Shown: positions 37,244 through 45,831, counted from the first letter of the stretch. The stretch: DNA of 64,000 nucleotides from Guptibacillus hwajinpoensis (GCF_005144865.1 NZ_SWFM01000005.1:62001-126000), one strand, 5' to 3'. The notes: generated by a model from the letters alone, not told the origin. Numbers and translations: made by a program.

Positions 37244-38209
37244 ATGACAGTTGCTTCAGAACATCAGTTGGAACGGTTCATGAATCGAATTGATAGTGGT
37301 GAAAAGATTGAAGCTAATGATTGGATGCCAGATGATTACCGTGAAGCCTTGATCCGCTTGATTTCAATGCATGGCATTAGTGAAATTATGGGAGCTTTAC
37401 CTGAGAAAGAATGGGTTCCAAAGGCACCAACCCTTCATCGAAAGCTTGCTATTATGGCAAAAGTGCAGGATGAAATGGGACACGGACAGCTGCTTCTTCG
37501 TGTAGCTGAAGACTTAATGGAGCCTCTTGGCAAGAACCGTGATGACATTATGCAGGACTTATTTTCCGGAAAGCTTAAATTTCATAATGTTTTTCATATG
37601 GAGGCACCGACATGGGGAGATGCAGGCATTATTGCCTGGTTAGTGGATGGTGCAGCGATTATTTCACAGACGATGATGCTTGGAACTTCGTATGGGCCAT
37701 ATGGCCGCGCCTTGAAGCGCATATGCGCTGAAGAAGTGTTTCACGCTCAGCATGGTGAAAGTATTATCATGGCACTTGCTGAGGGAACGAAGGAACAGAG
37801 AGAGTTATTACAAGATTCAATAAATAGATGGTGGCCCTCACTATTGATGTTCTTTGGACCTAAATCAAAAGCGGAAACCGGTCATACAAATCAAGATAAA
37901 AATATGCGCTACAAGCTCCGTACGAAAACAAATGAACAGCTGCGACAGGAATTTCTGACAAAGTACGTTCCACGAATTTGGGCATTAGGGTTAACGATAC
38001 CTGATGAATCGCTCCGCTTCGATGAAGCCGATGGTGAATGGAAATATGCTCAACCAGATTGGAATGAATTTAAGCGGATTGTAACCGGTCATGGTCCTAA
38101 ATCACAGGAACGATTATCGCTTAGAGTACGTTCATATGAAATGAATAACTGGGTAAGAGAAGCACTAGGGAAGAGCGCGCTGGCGAGTGAGGTGGGAAGC
38201 TATGAGTGA
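37244..38209 (+). CDS. paaA: Phenylacetyl-CoA epoxidase catalytic subunit PaaA
   Basis: Diiron oxygenase subunit that epoxidises the ring of phenylacetyl-CoA. The 321 residues contain the ferritin-like ligands in AKVQDEMGHGQLLLR and ICAEEVFHAQHGESII, plus the family segments DWMPDDYREALIRLISMHG and MEAPTWGDAGIIAWLVDGAA. GGAGGTG precedes ATG 37244 with 8-nt spacing. First gene of paaABCD. The reductase subunit PaaE, required for electron supply in Proteobacteria, is not in the window. Confidence 0.95.
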   Translation: MTVASEHQLERFMNRIDSGEKIEANDWMPDDYREALIRLISMHGISEIMGALPEKEWVPKAPTLHRKLAIMAKVQDEMGHGQLLLRVAEDLMEPLGKNRDDIMQDLFSGKLKFHNVFHMEAPTWGDAGIIAWLVDGAAIISQTMMLGTSYGPYGRALKRICAEEVFHAQHGESIIMALAEGTKEQRELLQDSINRWWPSLLMFFGPKSKAETGHTNQDKNMRYKLRTKTNEQLRQEFLTKYVPRIWALGLTIPDESLRFDEADGEWKYAQPDWNEFKRIVTGHGPKSQERLSLRVRSYEMNNWVREALGKSALASEVGSYE

Positions 38210-38543
38210 GGAGCGAAATGGATTTTATCAAGTTTTTGAAGTGTTTAGTAAAAAAACAGACACTTCATCGTTACAACATCAGTTTAGCCTCCTTGCTCCA
38301 AACCGAGATCTTGCGTTTATTATGGCAAAAGAAAATTTCTTTAGGCGAGAGCAGGTAGCTGACATTTGGGTGGTAAAACGCGATGATATTAAGCGCATGT
38401 CTCAGAGTGAGCGCGAAGCAATGAAGCATCTAAATAAAGATTATCGTGAAACAAAAGGATACGGGTATTTAAAGAAGAAATGGCGTCAGTATGAACAGGA
38501 GCAGCTTACTGAAAAAGATATTATGGGGGGAGGGGATACGTAA
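38202..38543 (+). CDS. paaB: Phenylacetyl-CoA epoxidase subunit PaaB
   Basis: Small subunit of 113 residues. FYQVFEVFSKKTDTSSLQHQFSLLAPNRDLA and the adjoining AKENFFRRE segment are typical of PaaB, which bridges the PaaA-PaaC heterodimers. Start at ATG 38202 overlaps the end of paaA; AGGTGGG lies upstream. Confidence 0.92.
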   Translation: MSEERNGFYQVFEVFSKKTDTSSLQHQFSLLAPNRDLAFIMAKENFFRREQVADIWVVKRDDIKRMSQSEREAMKHLNKDYRETKGYGYLKKKWRQYEQEQLTEKDIMGGGDT

Positions 38544-39322
38544 TGGATTCAGGTGAGTATCGCAATTGTTTAATAGAATTATTGTATCAGCTTGCAGACG
38601 ATGATTTCATCTTGGCTTATCGTGGATCTGAATGGATAGGTCTTGCTCCACATATCGAAGAAGATGTTGCTTTTTCATCCATTAGTCAGGATTTAATGGG
38701 GCATGCTACGCTTTATTATTCTTTGTTGGAAGAGCTTGGTGAAGGGCAGGCTGATTCACTCACACACAATCGCCCTCCTGAAAAATTTCATAACGCCATT
38801 ATTCTAGAACTGCCAAATGGAACAGGAACTTATCTAGAGAATCCCGACTACGACTGGGGATTCACTGTCGTCCGGAATTACTTTTATACTCTTGCTAAGA
38901 AAATTCGACTCGATTCAATTAAAACAGAGTCATATGAGCCTCTTCAACAAATTGCAAAGAAAATTTCAGTGGAAATGAGCTACCATCTGATGCACTGGGA
39001 AACATGGTTTAACCAGTTAATGAACAGTACTCCTGAAGCACGAAGTCGAATGGAGAAAGCTATTAAACTCGTACTAGAAAATTTTGATGGGATTTTCTCA
39101 TATGGCGAACTAGGAGATCAGATTGTTAAACTATCTCTTATCGAAAGTGAAGCAACACTCAAACAACGCTGGATAACAGAATTGCAGAAGAAAGAACAAA
39201 TCGATTTATCAATGACGATGAATAAAGGAAATGGCCGTAATGGTATTCACACCAAGCATCTGACAACATCGTTAGCCACTCTTTCTGAAGTCTATCAATC
39301 CATTCCGGCAGCAGAATGGTAA
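38543..39322 (+). CDS. paaC: Phenylacetyl-CoA epoxidase structural subunit PaaC
   Basis: Ferritin-like partner of PaaA, 259 residues. LYQLADDDFILAYRGSEWIGLAPHIEED (in pieces) and MGHATLYYSLLEELG match PaaC; the fold is kept but metal ligands are usually lost. Start overlaps the paaB stop (TAATG). Confidence 0.93.
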   Translation: MDSGEYRNCLIELLYQLADDDFILAYRGSEWIGLAPHIEEDVAFSSISQDLMGHATLYYSLLEELGEGQADSLTHNRPPEKFHNAIILELPNGTGTYLENPDYDWGFTVVRNYFYTLAKKIRLDSIKTESYEPLQQIAKKISVEMSYHLMHWETWFNQLMNSTPEARSRMEKAIKLVLENFDGIFSYGELGDQIVKLSLIESEATLKQRWITELQKKEQIDLSMTMNKGNGRNGIHTKHLTTSLATLSEVYQSIPAAEW

Positions 39323-39339
39323 ATGAAAGGGTGGTTGTT

Positions 39340-39813
39340 ATGACACTTGAGGAACAAGTAATGGAGGCTCTTCAAACAGTGAAAGATCCTGAAATCCCTT
39401 CAGTCAGCGTAGTGGAACTGGGGATAGTCTATGCTGTTCGGATAATCGATCGTCATGTAGAAATTGATGCAATGCCGACGTTCTCTGGTTGTCCTGCTCT
39501 AGATATCATTAAAAGGGATATGACGCTCGCTGTAGAAGATATTCATGATGTGAAATCTGTTACCGTAACATTTATTCGCGATCCCATTTGGACGACAGAT
39601 CGTGTCTCTGAGAAAGGGAGGAGCGAATTGAAGGAGTTTGGGATAGCACCACCTGAGAATCATCAAGGTGATGAGTGGCGAGTTCCATGTCCTTACTGTG
39701 GATCTGTTTATACAACGCTGGATAATATTTTTGGTCCGGCTGCTTGTAGAAGTATTTTGTATTGCAAGTCTTGTAAAAACCCATTTGAGGCAATGAAGCC
39801 TGTATCGATTTAA
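39340..39813 (+). CDS. paaD: PaaD, epoxidase maturation factor
   Basis: A 157-residue protein: an N-terminal SufT/MIP18-like domain (VKDPEIPSVSVVELGIVYAV, FSGCPALDII) and a C-terminal zinc ribbon (CPYCGS at about 126 and CKSCKNPF at about 147), as in PaaD, which is needed for assembly of the epoxidase or its reductase. ATG 39340 has AAAGGGTGG upstream; upstream in-frame codons are not conserved. Confidence 0.92.
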   Translation: MTLEEQVMEALQTVKDPEIPSVSVVELGIVYAVRIIDRHVEIDAMPTFSGCPALDIIKRDMTLAVEDIHDVKSVTVTFIRDPIWTTDRVSEKGRSELKEFGIAPPENHQGDEWRVPCPYCGSVYTTLDNIFGPAACRSILYCKSCKNPFEAMKPVSI

Positions 39814-39838
39814 CTAATTTGAGAAAGGTTGATGAAGA

Positions 39839-40159
39839 ATGGTAAAAGTGATTGCATTGTATAAACAGCCGGAGAACGCACAGAAATTTGATGAGCATTA
39901 CTTTAATACGCATGCTCCAATTACATCGAAAATTCCAGGACTGAAGAAAATGGAAGTTACAAAAATTGTAGGATCACCAATGGGGAAAAGCGACTATTAT
40001 TTAATGTGCGAAATGTTCTATGAAGATCATGAATCGATGAAGGCGGGGATGAAGTCTCAGGAAGGTAAAGCATCAGGCAAAGATTTAATGAGCTTTGCAG
40101 GCGATCTCGTCACGTTAATGATTGGAGAAGAAGTTAGCGAAACAGTTAATACAAAGTAA
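39839..40159 (+). CDS. EthD family protein in the paa operon
   Basis: A 106-residue dimeric ferredoxin-like-fold protein of the EthD family (VIALYKQPENAQKFDEHYFNTHAPI, then GLKKMEVTKI). EthD proteins accompany oxidative catabolic gene sets; a chemical role is unproved. It follows paaD by 25 bases and ends on the next gene start, so it belongs to the operon. Confidence 0.83.
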   Translation: MVKVIALYKQPENAQKFDEHYFNTHAPITSKIPGLKKMEVTKIVGSPMGKSDYYLMCEMFYEDHESMKAGMKSQEGKASGKDLMSFAGDLVTLMIGEEVSETVNTK

Positions 40160-40179
40160 TGAGGGACGGTGTCAAAGGT

Positions 40180-40953
40180 ATGTTCGAAACCATTGAATAC
40201 GAGGTAAAGGATCACGTAAGCTGGGTCCGTTTAAATCGACCAGATAAATTGAATGCGTTTACATTTAAAATGAATCAGGAAGTAGCAGAAGCAATTGGGA
40301 AAGCTACAAATGATCAAGAAGTCCGCTGTATCGTAGTGACAGGGAATGGTAGAGCTTTTTGCTCCGGTCAGGATTTAAACGGAGTAGAAGAAGGAATTGA
40401 TCATGGTGAAATGCTTAGGACTGCTTATAATCCAATGGTAAAACAAATTGTTTCCTCCAGTAAGCCAATTGTTGCAGCAGTTAATGGGGTAGCTGCAGGT
40501 GCGGGCATGAGCCTTGCTCTTGCGTGTGATTTTCGATTGGCGCACGAGCGTGCTAGTTTTATAGAAGCATTTGTTCATGTAGGACTCGTTCCTGATTCAG
40601 GAAGCACCTACTTTCTTCCTCGCCTCGTAGGCCACGCGAAGGCGCTGGAGCTTGCAATGCTTGGGGAAAAGGTAAATGCACCTGAAGCGAAGGAATTAGG
40701 TCTCGTTAACGAGATTATTCCGAATGAACAGTGGGAGAAGGGAATAGTAGAATTTGCGAATCGTCTTGCGGCACTTCCACCGAAAGCTGTGGGTCTAATA
40801 AAACAGAGTTTTTCAAAGAGCTTTGATAATAGTCTTGACCAGGTGCTTGATATGGAAGCAAATGCACAGCGTGAGGCAGGGCGAACGAATGACCATGCTG
40901 AAGGGATTAGGGCATTTGCTGAGAAGCGTAAGCCTGTCTTTCAGGGTAGCTAA
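40180..40953 (+). CDS. paaG: Enoyl-CoA hydratase/isomerase, PaaG-like
   Basis: Crotonase-fold enzyme of 257 residues, close to PaaG, which isomerises the ring epoxide of phenylacetyl-CoA to the oxepin. Oxyanion-hole segments are CSGQDLNGV and GVAAGAGMSLALACDFRLA; VPDSGSTYFLPRLVG carries the Asp typical of isomerase types instead of the second Glu of hydratases. The C-terminal AEGIRAFAEKRKPVFQG is standard. ATG 40180 (MFETIEYEV) is chosen over one at 40159 that overlaps the previous stop. Confidence 0.85.
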   Translation: MFETIEYEVKDHVSWVRLNRPDKLNAFTFKMNQEVAEAIGKATNDQEVRCIVVTGNGRAFCSGQDLNGVEEGIDHGEMLRTAYNPMVKQIVSSSKPIVAAVNGVAAGAGMSLALACDFRLAHERASFIEAFVHVGLVPDSGSTYFLPRLVGHAKALELAMLGEKVNAPEAKELGLVNEIIPNEQWEKGIVEFANRLAALPPKAVGLIKQSFSKSFDNSLDQVLDMEANAQREAGRTNDHAEGIRAFAEKRKPVFQGS

Positions 40954-41033
40954 GATAACGGGTACTTAGATAAAAGAAGGAAACAGGGGGATTATCAAGA
41001 ATAGATGCTATAGAGTGAAAGTAGCCGCGGAGG

Positions 41034-41054
41034 TTGATTGCGCATTTCAATCAA
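41034..41054. promoter_or_regulatory. Inverted repeat upstream of the second crotonase gene
   Basis: TTGATTG-N7-CAATCAA, perfect 7-bp arms, immediately upstream of a possible promoter TTGCCC (41055)-16-TACAAT (41077). Confidence 0.4.
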
Positions 41055-41100
41055 TTGCCCGGCTCTTTCCTATGCTTACAATACTAGAGGAGGTAATGAA

Positions 41101-41874
41101 ATGGCTGTTGTTACATATGAAGTGAAAAATCACATAGGGTACGTTACATTAAACCGTCCAGATGTATTGAATTGTTTTAATTTCGAAACGCTCTCAGTTC
41201 TGCAAGGAATTGTTGATGACATTTATTCAGATCGCAATGTCAGGGCTGTTATTTTTATGGGAGCTGGTGAAAAGGCTTTCAGTGCAGGTGCTGATTTAAA
41301 AGAAAGAAGAACGTTATCAGAGAGTGAAGTCCGTCGAAATGTTAAGAAAATACGTGAGGTCTTCACTGCTGTCGAATCTTTGCCGCAACCAACGATTGCT
41401 GCATTGAATGGCTACGCATTCGGAGGTGGATTTGAACTAGCGCTTGCCTGTGATTTCCGTTATGCAGTAGAAGGAACGAAAATGGGTCTAACAGAAACAA
41501 GTCTTGGTATTATTCCTGGAGCAGGTGGAACCCAGCGACTTCCTCGATTAATTGGGACTGCAAAGGCTATGGAGTTAGTATTAACAGCTCGTAAGCTGTC
41601 TTCGGAAGAAGCACATGAATATGGCATATTGAATGGTGTAGTTAATCGAGAAGAGTTGCTTACAACGTGTGAAGAGCTCGCTACTGAAATTTGTCGCAAT
41701 GCACCTGTTGCTGTGCAACAGGCGAAGTTCGCAGTACGTGAAGGTATGAATGTGGATCGGCATACTGGGATGGCTATTGAATCTAAAGCTTACGAAGTTA
41801 CGATTCCAACAAAAGATCGTTTGGAAGCGCTTGAGGCGTTTGCTGAAAAGCGTAAACCAGAATTTAAGGGCGAG
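41101..41874 (+). CDS. Enoyl-CoA hydratase (PaaF-like)
   Basis: Crotonase-fold enzyme of 258 residues. FSAGADLKERR and GYAFGGGFELALACDFRYA form the oxyanion hole; both catalytic acids are present (TETSLGIIPGAGGTQRLPR), so hydratase activity is expected, as for PaaF, which hydrates 2,3-dehydroadipyl-CoA. GAGGAGG precedes ATG 41101. A 147-base gap with an inverted repeat and possible promoter separates it from the PaaG-like gene. Could also serve general beta-oxidation. Confidence 0.85.
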
Positions 41875-41935
41875 TAAAAGTTGCGTTGAGCGTTGTGCTC
41901 TGGTAGTATAACATCATATTTAGGCTACGTGTTAT

Positions 41936-41951
41936 TAACGGTATACCGTTA
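41936..41951. promoter_or_regulatory. 16-bp perfect palindrome upstream of paaX
   Basis: TAACGGTATACCGTTA, 20 bases before the paaX start; candidate autoregulatory operator. Shares the AACG/CGTT element of the CGTT-N7-CGTT motif but with inverted, 6-bp-spaced arms. Confidence 0.5.
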
Positions 41952-41971
41952 GGACGAGCGGGGGTATGATG

Positions 41972-42865
41972 ATGAATGAAGGTTTAAACACAAGGTCGAT
42001 GATCTTCACTTTATATGGAGAATATATTAGACATTATGGAAATGAGATCTGGATTGGAAGTCTTATTCGCCTTTTGAAGGAATTTGGACACAACGACCAA
42101 TCAGTTCGAGCAGCTATTTCAAGAATGAATAAACAGGGATGGGTGCAATCACGTAAAGTAGGTAATAAAAGCTTCTATTATCTGACGGAGCGCGGTGTAA
42201 AGCGTATGGATGAAGCAGCAAGAAGAATTTTTAAGCTTCAGCCATCTGAATGGGACGGTAGATGGAGGATGTTCCTTTATACGATTCCTGAAGAAAAGCG
42301 ACATATTCGCGACGAGCTTCGTAAAGAATTAGTTTGGAGTGGGTTCGGCAGTTCTTCTGCTAGTCTGTGGCTATCACCGAATCATCTTGAGGAACAAGTG
42401 GAACTGCTCATTGAGAAATATGATATTAGCGAGCATGTTCATTTCTTTATTGCTGACTACAAAGGACCGCATGAAAACATAGCGCTGGTGAATGAATGTT
42501 GGGATTTGAACGAAATAAGTCATAAGTATCGAGAATTTATCAAAATGTATAGTGAACGATATGTAATTGATCGAAGCAAGATTGAACAAGGTAAGATGAG
42601 CGATGGAGAATGTTTCGTAGAACGAGCAAAACTGGTGCATGAATATAGGAAATTCTTGTTCATAGATCCAGGTCTTCCAACGGAATTGCTTCCTGATGAA
42701 TGGCCAGGTGAACATGCTGCGAGGTTATTTAGTGATTATTACAAAACGCTTGCTAAGCCATCGTCTCAATTCTTTGAAGAGGTTTTTAAAGAAGGAAATG
42801 AATTAACAAATAAGGACAATGGGTACGATGCATTACAACATCCACTATTAATTGACCGACCATAG
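41972..42865 (+). CDS. paaX: PaaX family phenylacetyl-CoA-responsive repressor
   Basis: A 297-residue regulator: N-terminal winged helix (SMIFTLYGEYIRHYGNEIWIGSLI, then SVRAAISRMNKQGWVQSRKVGNKSFY), central domain around WDGRWRMFLYTIPEEKRHIRD and C-terminal FLFIDPGLPTELLPDEWPG. In E. coli PaaX represses paa genes and releases DNA on binding phenylacetyl-CoA. Located downstream of the paa genes on the same strand. Three consecutive ATGs follow CGGGGG; the third is chosen by spacing. Confidence 0.92.
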   Translation: MNEGLNTRSMIFTLYGEYIRHYGNEIWIGSLIRLLKEFGHNDQSVRAAISRMNKQGWVQSRKVGNKSFYYLTERGVKRMDEAARRIFKLQPSEWDGRWRMFLYTIPEEKRHIRDELRKELVWSGFGSSSASLWLSPNHLEEQVELLIEKYDISEHVHFFIADYKGPHENIALVNECWDLNEISHKYREFIKMYSERYVIDRSKIEQGKMSDGECFVERAKLVHEYRKFLFIDPGLPTELLPDEWPGEHAARLFSDYYKTLAKPSSQFFEEVFKEGNELTNKDNGYDALQHPLLIDRP

Positions 42866-42896
42866 AAAGAAGGAACGGGAGCCCCGTTCCTTCTTT
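42866..42896. terminator. Bidirectional terminator between paaX and paaY
   Basis: Perfect 14-bp stem AAAGAAGGAACGGG / CCCGTTCCTTCTTT with AGC loop. Confidence 0.92.
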
Positions 42897-42898
42897 TT

Positions 42899-43429
42899 CT
42901 ATTTTACTTCACTTACGGTGTGAGATTGCTCTTTAAATTCTTTCCCTTTTGTCTTATATGTTTCAATAGTTAGTCTAATAAGTTCTCTGTCCCTATCAGA
43001 TAATTCTCTGATAACTTTACCGGGTGATCCAAGAACCATCGAGTTTGGTGGTATTTTCTTGCCGGAAGGGATGAGCGTATTTGCTCCGATTAGTGATCCT
43101 TCTCCAATCTCTGCTCCATCAAGTATAATCGCTCCCATCCCAATTAAAGCACCTTTCCTAATTGTACAACCATGAAGTATAGCATTATGTCCTACTGATA
43201 CTTCGTCTTCTAATACAAGAGGATAACCCTCGAACAAATGACAGGTGCAGTTGTCTTGAATATTACATGCGTTACCAATCACGATGGGTGCTTCGTCTCC
43301 TCGAAGAACGGCATTAAACCATACGCTAGATTCTGCTCCAATTCGCACATCGCCAATGATTTTGGCACCTGGTGCAATAAATACATCCTCATTAATTACT
43401 GGTTCAATTCCTTGATACGAAATTAACAT
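42899..43429 (-). CDS. paaY: Gamma-carbonic-anhydrase-like hexapeptide protein, PaaY-type
   Basis: Left-handed beta-helix protein of 176 residues with hexapeptide repeats (IAPGAKIIGDVRIGAESSVWFNAVLRGD in pieces) and metal-site histidines in CTCHLFEGYPLVLEDEVSVGHNAILHGC (in pieces). PaaY of paa clusters is a thioesterase or carbonic-anhydrase-like protein that removes inhibitory ring-derived CoA esters. General YtoA-type paralogues look alike; the assignment rests on its place next to paaX. Confidence 0.8.
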   Translation of the reverse strand: MLISYQGIEPVINEDVFIAPGAKIIGDVRIGAESSVWFNAVLRGDEAPIVIGNACNIQDNCTCHLFEGYPLVLEDEVSVGHNAILHGCTIRKGALIGMGAIILDGAEIGEGSLIGANTLIPSGKKIPPNSMVLGSPGKVIRELSDRDRELIRLTIETYKTKGKEFKEQSHTVSEVK

Positions 43430-43521
43430 AAAAAATTGCTCCCCTTTCCATTAACTTAATGCAGGAATATGATAGGTCTTTTTTGAATGTTATAAATAAG
43501 TATAACACGAATAAGTTATAT

Positions 43522-43541
43522 CGTTTGTTTATCGTTATATA
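43522..43541. promoter_or_regulatory. Third copy of the shared operator candidate
   Basis: CGTT-TGTTTAT-CGTT-ATATA, in the 132-base region between divergent paaY and the flavin oxidoreductase gene. All fixed positions match the paaA copy; the 7-base spacer differs. No convincing -10/-35 pair is seen at the same distance. Confidence 0.5.
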
Positions 43542-43561
43542 AAAAGGAAGGAGAATAATAG

Positions 43562-44533
43562 ATGAATTGTGTTTGTGAATTACTTTCGATTCGGTACCCG
43601 ATTATCCAGGGTGGAATGGGGAATATCTCGAGTCCTATTCTAGCTGCTGCTGTGTCAGAAGCGGGAGGTCTTGGAACAATTGGAACAGGAACAATGGGGT
43701 CAGATGAAGTGGAAGAACTTCTGCTTGATATGAGGAATCGAACTTCTAAACCATTCGCCCTTAATATTCCAATCACCGTGACAACAAATTTTAAAGAGAT
43801 GTGTGAGTTAGCAGTGAAACACGTTGTTCCAGTTGTATCCCTATCTGCAGGAAATCCTGCACCTTTTATACCTTTTTTTAAACAAAACGGTATAAAAGTT
43901 ATTTGTGTCACAGCAAGTGTTAAGCATGCCAGAAAAGCAGAAGAAGCTGGAGCTGATCTAATCGTTGGTGAGGGTTATGAAGCCGCAGGTATTAACTCAC
44001 CTCTTGAGCTAACAACAATGACCTTAATTCCTCAACTAGTTGCAAATGTATCAATCCCTGTCATTGCAGCAGGTGGTGTTGGAGATGGACGAGGACTAGC
44101 TGCTGCTTTTGCTCTTGGTGCAAAAGGAGTGCAAATGGGAACGAGGCTTGTGGCAACAAAAGATTCTCCGTATCATGAGCGCTATTTAGCAAAGCTTATG
44201 GAAGCAAACGACACTGGAACAGTCATTATTGGTCGTAGTGTAGGAAAGGTCCGCAGGGTGTTGAAGACAGAGTACTCCGATCGCTTGTTAAAAGCAGAGT
44301 TGAATGGTATTGATACGGATAACTTTGCAGCAATGACTGATGAAAACAAGCACAGAATTGGCGCGATTGAGGGACGACTTGATGAGGGTTTTATTAATGG
44401 TGGGCAAATTAGTGGATTATTGACATCTACTCCTACGGTAAAGGAGCTATTTGACGAGATGATAGGGGAAGCAACAGGGATCTTTGAGAATCTATCTTCC
44501 AATTTTAACACATTAATGCAAAAGGGTTTATAA
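43562..44533 (+). CDS. FMN oxidoreductase of the nitronate monooxygenase/FabK family
   Basis: A 323-residue TIM-barrel flavoprotein. The FMN-binding signature IPVIAAGGVGDGRGLAAAFALGAKGVQMGTR (in pieces) and N-terminal YPIIQGGMGNIS are intact. The family includes nitronate monooxygenases, FabK-type enoyl reductases and NAD(P)H:quinone reductases. A short AAGGAAGGAG lies before the ATG. Genomic place among aromatic catabolic genes raises the chance of a quinone or enoyl-CoA reductase role, but nothing in the sequence fixes it. Confidence 0.82.
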   Translation: MNCVCELLSIRYPIIQGGMGNISSPILAAAVSEAGGLGTIGTGTMGSDEVEELLLDMRNRTSKPFALNIPITVTTNFKEMCELAVKHVVPVVSLSAGNPAPFIPFFKQNGIKVICVTASVKHARKAEEAGADLIVGEGYEAAGINSPLELTTMTLIPQLVANVSIPVIAAGGVGDGRGLAAAFALGAKGVQMGTRLVATKDSPYHERYLAKLMEANDTGTVIIGRSVGKVRRVLKTEYSDRLLKAELNGIDTDNFAAMTDENKHRIGAIEGRLDEGFINGGQISGLLTSTPTVKELFDEMIGEATGIFENLSSNFNTLMQKGL

Positions 44534-44593
44534 CTCCTATTTCACAATAATATTTCCGAAAATATAAAATAGTTATAATTATTTGACATCTCG

Positions 44594-44622
44594 TTGACAA
44601 GCTAGATTTGCAAGTGTACCAT
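44594..44622 (+). promoter_or_regulatory. Candidate promoter of the TrpXYZ-like transporter
   Basis: TTGACA (44594-44599), 17 nt, TACCAT (44617-44622). Confidence 0.55.
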
Positions 44623-44680
44623 AACGATACAATATGCCGGATGAATAAGTGCTCAGTGGTGTATAGGAAAATATGAAAAA

Positions 44681-44700
44681 GATAAGTGTAATAACTTATC
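44681..44700 (+). other. Leader hairpin before the binding protein gene
   Basis: GATAAGT-GTAATA-ACTTATC; it stands directly before GGGGGAGGA, the ribosome site of the next gene. No T-box or anti-terminator pairing was found in this 180-base leader. Confidence 0.4.
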
Positions 44701-44717
44701 TGGGGGAGGACAGGCGT

Positions 44718-45731
44718 GTGAAATCCTGGAAAAAGTGGGTTGGAATATCTCTTGTTAGCGTAATGGCTCTTGCGGGGTGTGGATCAAATAGTACTTCGTC
44801 TAACTCGGAAAGCAGCGATGGTGGAGAAAGTAAGAAATCTTATACGATCGGGGTTACGCAAATTGTTGAACACCCTTCGCTCGATGCTGCATTTGAAGGA
44901 TTTAAAATGGCTCTTGAAGAGAACGGTTTTAAAGAAGGCGATAACGTTACATATGATATTCAAAACGCACAGAACGATATGAACAACAGTAACACAATCG
45001 CTCAAAACTTAGTAGGAGATGAAGTAGATCTTATTTTCGCTAACTCTACACCGAGTGCACAGTCAGCATTAAATGCAACATCAGAAATTCCGATTATATT
45101 CACATCTGTTACGGATCCAGTTGGTGCGAAGCTAGTTGAATCCTTTGATAAACCAGGAGAGAACATTACAGGAACAACGGATACACACCCTGAAGCTATT
45201 CCCAAAACGATCGAATTTATTGCTAACGAATTTAAAGCTAAGAATGTTGGATTAATTTACAACGCTGGCGAACAAAATTCAGTTGCGCAGGTTGAAATCG
45301 TGAAGGAAGCTTTAAATAGTAAGGGGATGAAGGCGGTTGAGAAGAGCGTCTCAACCTCGGCTGAAGTTAAACAGGCTGCTGAAGCTCTTGTTGGTAAAGT
45401 AGATGTTATCTACATTGCAACAGACAACACTGTAGTATCTGCTCTCGAATCAGTCATTAGTGTAGCAAATGATAAAGACATTCCAATGTTTGCCGGAGAA
45501 TTCGATTCGGTTAATCGTGGCGCATTTGCAGCATATGGTTTTGACTACAAAGATATTGGATATGAAGCAGGACAAATGGCAGCGAAGATCCTTAAGGGTG
45601 AAGCAACAGCTGCAGATATGCCAGTTCAGTATCCACAGAATCTAAAGCTTAAGATGAACAAAAAAGCAGCAGAAGAAATGGGTATCGAAGTGAAGTCAGA
45701 ATGGGAAGAGATGGGGGAATATACGGAGTAA
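44718..45731 (+). CDS. ABC transporter substrate-binding lipoprotein (TrpX/DUF534-type)
   Basis: Periplasmic-binding-protein-like lipoprotein of 337 residues. GTG 44718 follows GGGGGAGGA and gives MKSWKKWVGISLVSVMALAGC with the lipidated Cys at 21. The mature part (YTIGVTQIVEHPSLDAAFEGFK, then NSTPSAQSALNATSEIPIIFTSVTDPVGA in pieces) is typical of the ABC_sub_bind family, whose Streptococcus TrpX member serves tryptophan uptake. A strong terminator follows, so the binding protein can be made in excess over the permease. Ligand is inferred as an aromatic amino acid from context. Confidence 0.85.
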   Translation: MKSWKKWVGISLVSVMALAGCGSNSTSSNSESSDGGESKKSYTIGVTQIVEHPSLDAAFEGFKMALEENGFKEGDNVTYDIQNAQNDMNNSNTIAQNLVGDEVDLIFANSTPSAQSALNATSEIPIIFTSVTDPVGAKLVESFDKPGENITGTTDTHPEAIPKTIEFIANEFKAKNVGLIYNAGEQNSVAQVEIVKEALNSKGMKAVEKSVSTSAEVKQAAEALVGKVDVIYIATDNTVVSALESVISVANDKDIPMFAGEFDSVNRGAFAAYGFDYKDIGYEAGQMAAKILKGEATAADMPVQYPQNLKLKMNKKAAEEMGIEVKSEWEEMGEYTE

Positions 45732-45737
45732 ATTGAC

Positions 45738-45778
45738 AGGTTCGAAAAAGAGGGTATCTTCTTTTTCGAACCTTTTTT
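45738..45778 (+). terminator. Terminator between binding protein and permease genes
   Basis: Perfect 14-bp stem (45738-45751 with 45760-45773), 8-nt loop and T-run, inside what should be one transporter operon. Confidence 0.9.
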
Positions 45779-45831
45779 GAGGAAAGGTCCCTTAAGGGGA
45801 GGTAAATGAAACGGATTAGGAGGGATTTTGC

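Noticed and set aside
44534..44717. T-box riboswitch before the aromatic amino acid importer
   Set aside because: The leader is only about 180 bases, no T-box consensus or terminator/anti-terminator pair was found, only a small hairpin.
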